From the NCBI GenBank assembly GCA_002314945.1, contig DCHV01000095.1:3011-8402 (forward strand): a DNA stretch of 5,392 nt, read 5' to 3'. The translations under genes and the position numbers were made by a program. Shown in pieces: positions 1-5,392 of the stretch. Source of the DNA: Prevotellaceae bacterium UBA1743. Its GTDB lineage: Bacteria > Bacteroidota > Bacteroidia > Bacteroidales > Bacteroidaceae. Positions within the stretch are counted from its first letter, which is position 1; every line of letters begins with the position of its first letter. The notes beneath the pieces were generated by a model. The model searched no databases. It was not told the origin of the DNA and saw only the letters and a program-made list of their open reading frames with translations.

Positions 1-465
1 GACACAGGTTACGACTCTATCGGCACATGGGATACAGCCGAAAGCATGTCACGTTTCCTGAACAAGTTGGACAGCGAACGCATGTTGGCAAAGACCATTC
101 TGTACAACATCAATCCAGCCGACAATTACATGCTGGCCACAATGATTGGCAACTTCCAGGAAGGTCCCACTCCAGGGAAAATACAGTTCGGAAGCGGATG
201 GTGGTTCTGCGACCAGAAATACGGAATGGAGAGCCAGATGAACACACTCTCCGTCCTGGGATTGCTCAGTCGCTTCGTAGGTATGCTCACCGACAGCCGT
301 TCGTTCCTCTCCTACCCCCGTCACGACTATTTCCGTCGCATCCTGTGCAACTTGCTGGGACGCGATATAGAGAACGGCGAGATGCCCATAGAAGAGATGC
401 CACGCATACGCGAAATGGTACGCGACATCAGTTACTACAATGCAAAACGATATTTCCAATTCTAA
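1..465 (+). CDS. uxaC: Glucuronate isomerase (uronate isomerase), C-terminal part, truncated by the window edge
   Basis: UxaC interconverts D-glucuronate and D-fructuronate (and D-galacturonate and D-tagaturonate) in the cytoplasm, the entry step of hexuronate catabolism. The frame is open from base 1, starting DTGYDSIG, and ends at the TAA at 463-465, giving 154 visible residues. The family is about 470 residues long, so roughly the first 315 are missing, including most metal ligands of this amidohydrolase-superfamily barrel. What remains is highly characteristic: GSGWWFCDQKYGM, then LSVLGLLSRFVGMLTDSRSF, then RHDYFRRILCNLLG, and an end close to E. coli UxaC (DISYYNAKRYFQF against DICFNNAQRYFTIK, from memory). 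The frame is intact to the normal C-terminus, so this is an edge cut and not a pseudogene. An internal ATG at 46 could be mistaken for the start but lies inside the conserved domain. The KDG kinase gene begins one base after the stop. Confidence 0.96.
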   Translation, partial: DTGYDSIGTWDTAESMSRFLNKLDSERMLAKTILYNINPADNYMLATMIGNFQEGPTPGKIQFGSGWWFCDQKYGMESQMNTLSVLGLLSRFVGMLTDSRSFLSYPRHDYFRRILCNLLGRDIENGEMPIEEMPRIREMVRDISYYNAKRYFQF

Positions 466-466
466 A

Positions 467-1546
467 ATGAATATAGCTCTAAAGCAAAACTGCAAATACG
501 CCATGCTGGTGCCTACCAGTATGGGATTGAGAATCACACCCGAAAACGGACAGCCGGTACATTGTAGCGACTTGTTCCGGCTACAGGCCACGAGTGCAGA
601 AACCAACGTGGCAAGCATCGCCTCTTACTTGGGTATGCCCGTCAAAGTACTCACAGCACTTGTCAAGGGAAACCCTTTCGCACAGTTCATCACATCCAAT
701 CTCCGCAGCCGAGGCATGGATTACGAGGCAATGGAGGTAGAACAAGGGGGGCCATGGGGCTACAGGCATCAGATAAACGTTGCAGATAGCGGTTATGGCT
801 CACGCGGTCCGAGAGTTTGGAACGACCGTGCCGGAGAAGTAGGACGCCTACTGAACGTGAAGAACTTCGACCTCGATCGCATCTTTGGTGAGGAGGGAGT
901 GCAGATTGTCCATCTCTCAGGTCTGATTGCTGCCCTGAGTCCAGAAACAAGCCAGTTCTGCCTGGATTTGGCACGTGCCGCACGCCTGTATGGCACACGC
1001 ATCTCCTTCGACCTCAACTATCGTGCGTCTTTCTGGAAGGGACGCGAGAAGGAACTTCATGACATTTTCTCCGAAATAGCAGAATATTCCGACATCCTGA
1101 TTGGCAATGAGGAGGACTTCCAACTCTGTCTGGGCATAGAAGGTCCCGAGGCAGGTGGCAAGGATATTGCCTCAAAAATCAACGGATTCCAGGGAATGAT
1201 AAGCCGTGTGAAGGAAGAATACCCCAATACACAGGTCTTTGCCACTACCCTGAGGCAAGTGAACCACACAAACAGTCACAATTGGGGTGCTATTCTCCTG
1301 GATGGTGATGAATGGCACATCATACAGCCACGCGAAATACACGTCCTCGACCGCATAGGAGGAGGAGATGGATTTGTAGGCGGTCTGCTCTATGGCATCC
1401 TAAAAGGTTGGGATGCAGAGCGATGCGCTCAGTTCGGATGGGCAAGCGGAGCCTTGGCAACCACCTTCCTGACCGACTATGCGCAACCTGCCGACGAAGA
1501 GCAGATATGGAGCATCTGGGAAGGAAACGCACGTGTAAAGAGATAA
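467..1546 (+). CDS. kdgK: PfkB-family sugar kinase, probable 2-dehydro-3-deoxygluconokinase (KDG kinase)
   Basis: Likely phosphorylates 2-keto-3-deoxygluconate (KDG) to KDPG with ATP, the step before KDPG aldolase splits it to pyruvate and glyceraldehyde 3-phosphate; cytoplasmic. From the ATG at 467 the protein is 359 residues, usual for the family. Ribokinase-fold marks: a degenerate N-terminal signature SAETNVAS near 43-50 (commonly GGAEANVA in KDG kinases), NDRAG at 119-123 resembling the YDRAGS segment, DLNYR at 182-186, NEEDF at 214-218, and the C-terminal anion-hole motif DRIGGGDGF at 295-303 with the probable catalytic base Asp301. The canonical form is D-T/S-T-G-A-G-D. An in-frame ATG at 440 would overlap uxaC by 26 bases; 467 is preferred because it follows the uxaC TAA by one base, a translational-coupling arrangement, but this is undecided. 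Substrate specificity is inferred from the uxaC neighbour and overall resemblance; another PfkB sugar or sugar-acid kinase is possible. Confidence 0.85.
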   Translation: MNIALKQNCKYAMLVPTSMGLRITPENGQPVHCSDLFRLQATSAETNVASIASYLGMPVKVLTALVKGNPFAQFITSNLRSRGMDYEAMEVEQGGPWGYRHQINVADSGYGSRGPRVWNDRAGEVGRLLNVKNFDLDRIFGEEGVQIVHLSGLIAALSPETSQFCLDLARAARLYGTRISFDLNYRASFWKGREKELHDIFSEIAEYSDILIGNEEDFQLCLGIEGPEAGGKDIASKINGFQGMISRVKEEYPNTQVFATTLRQVNHTNSHNWGAILLDGDEWHIIQPREIHVLDRIGGGDGFVGGLLYGILKGWDAERCAQFGWASGALATTFLTDYAQPADEEQIWSIWEGNARVKR

Positions 1547-1552
1547 CATCAG

Positions 1553-2830
1553 ATGATATATTACAGCAGAGGCAGCAAGACCGACAACATCTCCCGCGAA
1601 GAGGTGAAGCAAATCCTGTGGGAGGTATTTGACAAAATAGGCCCTAAGAAAAGAGTTCTGGCCTTGCCACCCGACATCACACGACTGAACTCCTACGCAG
1701 GCCCTATCACCGAGATGGCCTACGACTATTATGGAGACAGGTTGACGGACATCATGCCTGCATTGGGCACTCATTCCCCCATGACGGAGGAACAGCTCCA
1801 CACAATGTTTGGCCATATCCCCACCAACCTGTTCCGTGTGCATGATTTTCGCCATGATGTAGTTACTGTAGGAGAAGTTCCATCTGAGTACATAAAAGAG
1901 GTATCAGAGGGAAAGCTGAATACTCCTTGGTCGGCACAGGTTAACAAGTTGCTGCTCGACCCCACATTCGACCTGATTCTATCCGTGGGACAAGTAGTTC
2001 CGCACGAAGTGATAGGGATGGCCAACTACAACAAGAACATCTTTGTGGGTGTAGGAGGCAGCGAAGGCATCAACCTGAGTCATTACATAGGTGCAACATA
2101 CGGAATGGAACGTATCATGGGCAGAGCGATGACTCCCGTACGCAAGGTGCTGGAATATGCCTCGACACACTTTACACAGCAGTTACCCATCGTGTATGTG
2201 CAGACGGTCTTGTCGAAGGACGAAAGTACAGGAAAGATGGCACTCCGAGGAATCTTTATCGGGGATGATGTGGAATGTTTCCTCCGTGCCTCGGAATTGG
2301 CGCTCGAAACAAATTTCATCATGCTCGATCGGGAAATCAAGAAGTGCGTGGTTTATCTCGACCCAGAGGAATTCAAGAGCACATGGTTGGGCAACAAGAG
2401 TATCTACCGCACCCGTATGGCTATGGCAGACGAGGGAGAACTTATCATTTTAGCTCCAGCCCTGAGAGAATTCGGCGAGGATAAGGCTATGGATCAGCTT
2501 ATCCGCAAATATGGCTACACAGGCACACCTCATATTCTGAAAGCGACTGCGGAAAACAAGGATCTACAGGAAAACCTCGGAGCCTCGGCTCATCTGATAC
2601 ACGGATCGAGCGAAGGAAGATTCACCATCACCTATTGCCCCGGAGAAGGAATGACACGCGAGGAAATAGAGGGTGTGGGCTTCCAATATGGAAACATCGA
2701 CAAGATGCTTGCACGATACCCTATCACAACAATGAAGGATGGATGGAATACGATGTCGGACGGGGAAGAAATCTATTACATCTCCAACCCCGCATTGGGA
2801 TTGTGGGCATATAGAGGAAGATTTGAGTGA
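1553..2830 (+). CDS. LarA-like nickel-pincer-dependent racemase/epimerase (DUF2088 type), possibly a sugar-acid (gluconate/mannonate) 2-epimerase
   Basis: A 425-residue protein of the lactate racemase LarA superfamily, which interconverts 2-hydroxyacid stereoisomers using a nickel-pincer nucleotide cofactor. LarA positions as I remember them from Lactiplantibacillus plantarum (D72, R75, H108, H174, K184, H200) map to D41 and R44 in DITRLN, H74 in ALGTHSPMTEE, H151 in VVPHEVIG, K161 in ANYNKNIF, and H177 in NLSHYIG. The H-K and K-H spacings of 10 and 16 match LarA exactly; K161 would carry the cofactor. Two segments differ: the usual G-x-S-G-G-x-K loop reads GMANYNK (155-161), and the YQxxK-like stretch reads YRTRM (285-289), arguing against plain lactate racemisation. 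The gene starts 6 bases after kdgK and precedes gnd, so a sugar acid is the likely substrate; gluconate 2-epimerase activity has been reported within this superfamily (from memory). It would need LarB, LarC and LarE from elsewhere in the genome. Family confident, substrate inferred. Confidence 0.85.
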   Translation: MIYYSRGSKTDNISREEVKQILWEVFDKIGPKKRVLALPPDITRLNSYAGPITEMAYDYYGDRLTDIMPALGTHSPMTEEQLHTMFGHIPTNLFRVHDFRHDVVTVGEVPSEYIKEVSEGKLNTPWSAQVNKLLLDPTFDLILSVGQVVPHEVIGMANYNKNIFVGVGGSEGINLSHYIGATYGMERIMGRAMTPVRKVLEYASTHFTQQLPIVYVQTVLSKDESTGKMALRGIFIGDDVECFLRASELALETNFIMLDREIKKCVVYLDPEEFKSTWLGNKSIYRTRMAMADEGELIILAPALREFGEDKAMDQLIRKYGYTGTPHILKATAENKDLQENLGASAHLIHGSSEGRFTITYCPGEGMTREEIEGVGFQYGNIDKMLARYPITTMKDGWNTMSDGEEIYYISNPALGLWAYRGRFE

Positions 2831-2882
2831 GTGGAGGACCAGGGGATATTAGAAAAGGAAAATTGATACATAGACAATAGAT
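2831..2882 (+). other. 52-base spacer between the larA-like gene and gnd
   Basis: This is the longest intergenic gap in the window. It is purine-rich in its first half, with AGGGGAT and AAAAGGAAAA, and A/T-rich before the gnd ATG. The AAGGA-like stretch is about 20 bases from the start codon, too far for a normal Shine-Dalgarno. I see no hairpin followed by a T-run and no clear Bacteroidota promoter (TTTG spaced to TAnnTTTG). Read-through transcription into gnd is therefore the simplest reading, although a weak internal promoter cannot be excluded by eye. Confidence 0.5.
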
Positions 2883-4343
2883 ATGAATTGCAAAAAGAGT
2901 GACATAGGACTTGTTGGTCTCGCCGTGATGGGCGAAAATCTGGTCCTGAACATGGAGAGTAAGGGTTTCCAAGTAAGTGTATATAACCGCACCATAGAAA
3001 AGGTGGATAAATTCATCAACGGACGCGGAAAAGACAAGAATATCTTTGGTGCACACAGCCTCGAGGAATTCATCAGTTCGCTGGAACGTCCACGCAAAGT
3101 ATTCCTCATGGTGAAGGCGGGACAAGCCGTGGATGATTTCATCGAGAAACTACTGCCTATGCTCGAACCAGGTGATGTGATTATCGATGGCGGAAACACT
3201 CATTTCCCCGACACGGCACGTCGGACAGCCTACGTGGAAAGCAAAGGATTGTTATATATCGGCACAGGCGTGTCGGGAGGCGAGGAAGGTGCTTTGAGAG
3301 GTCCTTCGATGATGCCTGGAGGAAGTCCTGCAGCATGGCCTCTGGTAAAACCCATATTCCAGAGCATCTGCGCCAAGGTGGAAGATGGTTCTCCCTGTTG
3401 CGACTGGGTTGGTGAAATGGGAGCTGGACACTTTGTGAAGATGGTGCACAATGGCATAGAATATGGCGACATCCAGTTGATATGCGAATGCTACCAACTG
3501 ATGAAGGACTATTTAGGCATGACCAACGAAGAGATGCATCAGACTTTCGCAGAATGGAACAAAGGGGACTTGGATAGCTACTTGATTGAAATCACACGCG
3601 ACATCTTAGCCAAGAAGGATGAGAACGGACAGGAAGTGGTAGATTACATCCTCGATACAGCAGGGCAGAAAGGTACCGGCAAATGGACTGCCATCTCGGC
3701 CCTCGATCAAGGTATTCCATTGACTCTGATTGGCGAAGCAGTATTTGCACGTTGTCTCTCAGCTCAGAAGGATGAGCGTGTAGCCGCCTCGAAAGTATTG
3801 ACAGGCCCCAAAGGAGAGAAATTCCAAGGCGATCGTGCGGCTTTCCTCGAAGACTTGCATAAAGCACTCTTTGCTGCCAAAGTGGTGTCCTACGCCCAAG
3901 GATATGCCTTGATGCGTGCTGCCGCCAAGGAATATGGATGGAACCTGAACTATGGTGGCATTGCTCTGATGTGGCGTGGAGGTTGTATCATACGCAGTAT
4001 CTTCTTGGGTAAAATCAAGGAGGCTTTCGACAAGAACCCCGAACTGAACAACATCCTTCTCGATCCCTATTTCAGCAACAAGATGACGGAGGCACAACAG
4101 GGATGGCGCAATGTAGTGGCACAAGCCGTGATGCACGGAATACCCGCTCCTACCCTCTCTTCTGCATTGGCCTACTACGATGGGTATCGTTGCGATCGCC
4201 TGCCTGCCAATCTTCTGCAGGCACAACGCGACTACTTCGGAGCTCACACCTACGAACGCACGGACAAGCCTCGCGGAGAATTCTTCCATACGAATTGGAC
4301 AGGCCATGGAGGTGACACCGTAGCAGGCACGTACATTGCATAA
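2883..4343 (+). CDS. gnd: 6-phosphogluconate dehydrogenase, decarboxylating (NADP-type)
   Basis: Oxidatively decarboxylates 6-phosphogluconate to ribulose 5-phosphate and CO2, reducing NADP+, in the oxidative pentose phosphate pathway; cytoplasmic dimer. The 486 residues are full family length. Order: dinucleotide-binding GLAVMGENL (12-20) with NRT at 35-37, typical of NADP preference; GGNTHF (103-108); substrate-binding SGGEEGA (131-137); then HFVKMVHNGIEYGD (183-196) carrying catalytic Lys186 and Glu193, seven apart as in sheep Lys183/Glu190; K263 and R290 also fit the sheep phosphate/substrate positions with the same offset of three. The C-terminal tail has R449 and H455 matching Arg446 and His452, followed by the RGEFFHTNW segment. 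All key residues are present, so it should be active. The start at 2883 places the N-terminus directly before the Rossmann motif. Its setting is unusual: in many bacteria gnd lies with zwf and pgl, but here it follows hexuronate genes and is followed by a phosphoesterase. Confidence 0.97.
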   Translation: MNCKKSDIGLVGLAVMGENLVLNMESKGFQVSVYNRTIEKVDKFINGRGKDKNIFGAHSLEEFISSLERPRKVFLMVKAGQAVDDFIEKLLPMLEPGDVIIDGGNTHFPDTARRTAYVESKGLLYIGTGVSGGEEGALRGPSMMPGGSPAAWPLVKPIFQSICAKVEDGSPCCDWVGEMGAGHFVKMVHNGIEYGDIQLICECYQLMKDYLGMTNEEMHQTFAEWNKGDLDSYLIEITRDILAKKDENGQEVVDYILDTAGQKGTGKWTAISALDQGIPLTLIGEAVFARCLSAQKDERVAASKVLTGPKGEKFQGDRAAFLEDLHKALFAAKVVSYAQGYALMRAAAKEYGWNLNYGGIALMWRGGCIIRSIFLGKIKEAFDKNPELNNILLDPYFSNKMTEAQQGWRNVVAQAVMHGIPAPTLSSALAYYDGYRCDRLPANLLQAQRDYFGAHTYERTDKPRGEFFHTNWTGHGGDTVAGTYIA

Positions 4344-4363
4344 CGACACCTAATTGTTATTAT

Positions 4364-4420
4364 ATGATAAAGAAAACACTCGTGTGTCTATTGGCAGTTG
4401 CCTCCATCATGGTAGCATGT
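4364..4420 (+). other. Lipoprotein signal peptide and lipobox of the metallophosphoesterase
   Basis: The first 19 codons give a short basic start (MIKK), a hydrophobic core (LVCLLAVASIMV) and an A-C junction with Cys19 at 4418-4420. The lipobox MVAC is a slightly loose version of L-x-[AG]-C because of Met at -3. The following QSKDTANETANNAS is a flexible, polar linker before the catalytic domain. An acidic surface-export signal right after the Cys, known for some Bacteroidota lipoproteins, is not clear here, so periplasm-facing anchoring is somewhat more likely than surface display. Confidence 0.8.
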
Positions 4421-5392
4421 CAAAGCAAAGACACAGCTAATGAAACAGCCAACAACGCCTCGGCATTGCATTTCCGCAATGGCAAGTTCAGAATCGCCCA
4501 ATTTACAGACATGCATTGGGGAAATGGTGTAACTGACATCGAACAGTGTTCCGAGATGATAAAACAGGTGGTAGCGTCTCAGGATGTGGATTTGTGTGTA
4601 TTCACAGGCGACATTGTCACCGATGGTGACGCACGACCACTATGGACGCGTTTCATGCAACTGATGGAAGAATGCGGTAAGCCATATATGGTACTCATGG
4701 GAAACCATGACCCAGAACAAGTGGCTGCGGACAGCATCTACACTTGGTTGAGAAACGAGGCACCTCTCTGCATCAACACCGATTACGCGAAAGGGATATA
4801 CGGATACGGAAACAAAGCCATACCTGTAATGGGAGAGAATACAGACTCCGTGCGTCTGGTCATCTATGGTTTGGATTCCAACGACTATTACCTCCCTGAT
4901 CCAGAAAACAGTTACTACGATTTCATCCATCCCGACCAAATTGACTGGTACACGCAGGAAAGTGAGAAATTCAAGGCTTACAACGGAGGAAAGCCAATTC
5001 CTTCATTGGCTTATTTCCATATCTGTTTGCCAGAATATTGTGATGTAGTGCGCGAACACAATTATTACGGTTATCAGTACGAACCTCTTTGTCCAGCTGG
5101 CGTGAATATGGGATTCTTCGGAAGAGCCTTTGTTGAACAGGATATTGTAGGCGTATTCGTAGGACACGACCACACCAACGATTTCATTGGCATGTACAGA
5201 GGAATAGCCTTGGCATACGGCAGACAAAGTGGTGTGAGTGGCATGATACAGGACACTCCTATGGGAGGCCGAATCGTGGAAATGACAGAAGGCAAGAAAT
5301 CCTTCGAAACATGGGTGGCAACATCAGCAGGAGCCGAAGCCATCTACTACTACCCGAGTGGATTCAATACATCAATGGCCGAAAATGCAATA
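4364..5392 (+). CDS. Calcineurin-like metallophosphoesterase, predicted lipoprotein, 3' end beyond the window
   Basis: The frame from the ATG at 4364 is open to the last base, giving 343 residues with no stop, so the gene is cut by the right edge; similar proteins are of about this length, so little is probably missing. A type II signal peptide (1-18) ends at MVAC with Cys19 as the lipidation site. The dimetal phosphoesterase motifs follow in order: D49-x-H51 in FTDMHWG, G82-D83 in FTGDIVTDG, G113-N-H-D116, a single His219 in YFHICLPEY, and G267-H-D-H270. This is the full ligand set, so an active extracytoplasmic phosphatase or phosphodiesterase is expected, resembling the purple-acid-phosphatase-like group of Bacteroidota lipoproteins. 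Substrate is unknown. It begins 20 bases after gnd without a Shine-Dalgarno, suggesting the same transcript. Whether it serves sugar-acid use, for example by removing phosphate from external substrates, is only a guess from position. Confidence 0.9.
   Translation, partial: MIKKTLVCLLAVASIMVACQSKDTANETANNASALHFRNGKFRIAQFTDMHWGNGVTDIEQCSEMIKQVVASQDVDLCVFTGDIVTDGDARPLWTRFMQLMEECGKPYMVLMGNHDPEQVAADSIYTWLRNEAPLCINTDYAKGIYGYGNKAIPVMGENTDSVRLVIYGLDSNDYYLPDPENSYYDFIHPDQIDWYTQESEKFKAYNGGKPIPSLAYFHICLPEYCDVVREHNYYGYQYEPLCPAGVNMGFFGRAFVEQDIVGVFVGHDHTNDFIGMYRGIALAYGRQSGVSGMIQDTPMGGRIVEMTEGKKSFETWVATSAGAEAIYYYPSGFNTSMAENAI

Larger units (their letters stand above)
1..5392 (+). other. Probable hexuronate/sugar-acid operon (uxaC-kdgK-larA-like-gnd-metallophosphoesterase)
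   Basis: Five genes lie on one strand with gaps of 1, 6, 52 and 20 bases and no recognisable terminator or promoter between them. The first three are tightest and most likely co-transcribed; inclusion of gnd and the phosphoesterase is less certain because of the 52-base gap. The promoter and any regulator lie upstream of the window. The missing pathway genes, mannonate oxidoreductase (uxuB) and mannonate dehydratase (uxuA), plus KDPG aldolase, would be expected nearby. Confidence 0.6.

Noticed and set aside
49..618. A 189-codon open frame on the minus strand opposite the uxaC end and kdgK start
   Set aside because: It lies antisense to clearly recognisable coding sequence, spans two genes, and its translation is Cys/Val-rich with no family resemblance; it is a shadow of + strand codon use.
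2479..2504. Inverted repeat GGATAAG ... CTTATCC with a 12-base loop
   Set aside because: It lies inside the conserved larA-like coding region with no T-run after it; a 7-base stem is expected by chance in a window this long, so I do not call a terminator or operator.
2822..2856. TTTG at 2822 followed by TATTAGAA around 2847, considered as a Bacteroidota promoter for gnd
   Set aside because: The downstream box fits TAnnTTTG poorly and the TTTG is inside the last codons of the upstream gene; too weak to annotate.
3759..4349. A 196-codon minus-strand open frame opposite the 3' part of gnd
   Set aside because: gnd is unambiguous on the + strand with all catalytic residues; the antisense translation resembles no protein I know.
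1..5392. A search by eye for CRISPR repeats, tRNA-like cloverleaves, insertion-sequence ends, phage genes or defence systems
   Set aside because: Nearly the whole window is dense metabolic coding sequence; no direct repeats with regular spacing, transposase-like frames or RNA genes were seen.

Overview
This window is a compact, single-strand stretch of a bacterial chromosome, most likely from the Bacteroidota (a Bacteroides/Prevotella-type organism). The proteins read as Bacteroidota-like versions of their families. The start codons lack convincing Shine-Dalgarno sequences and sit in A/T-rich leaders. The last gene encodes a lipoprotein of a kind common in that phylum. Base composition looks close to balanced. 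The assignment is by family resemblance from memory, not by database search.

Layout, all on the + strand: (1) 1-465, the C-terminal third of glucuronate isomerase UxaC, cut by the left edge; (2) 467-1546, a PfkB-family sugar kinase, best read as 2-keto-3-deoxygluconate (KDG) kinase; (3) 1553-2830, a LarA-like protein of the nickel-pincer racemase/epimerase superfamily; (4) 2883-4343, decarboxylating 6-phosphogluconate dehydrogenase Gnd; (5) 4364-5392, a calcineurin-like metallophosphoesterase with a lipoprotein signal, still open at the right edge. Gaps are 1, 6, 52 and 20 bases, with no evident terminator, so the set looks like one operon or a transcriptional read-through unit. There is no gene-free stretch over 300 bases. 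I see no RNA gene, mobile element, CRISPR array or tRNA.

UxaC and KdgK are the first and last steps of hexuronate breakdown (glucuronate to fructuronate to mannonate to KDG to KDPG). The mannonate oxidoreductase and dehydratase steps (UxuB, UxuA) are not in view. The LarA-like protein keeps the residues that hold the nickel-pincer cofactor at exact LarA spacing but has lost the usual lactate-racemase loop signature. Together with its neighbours this points to epimerisation of a sugar acid, most attractively D-gluconate/D-mannonate at C2. With a gluconate kinase, not seen here, such an enzyme would connect mannonate to 6-phosphogluconate and so to Gnd. That would explain why gnd sits in a uronate operon rather than beside zwf and pgl. 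This link is an inference and is the most interesting idea in the window.
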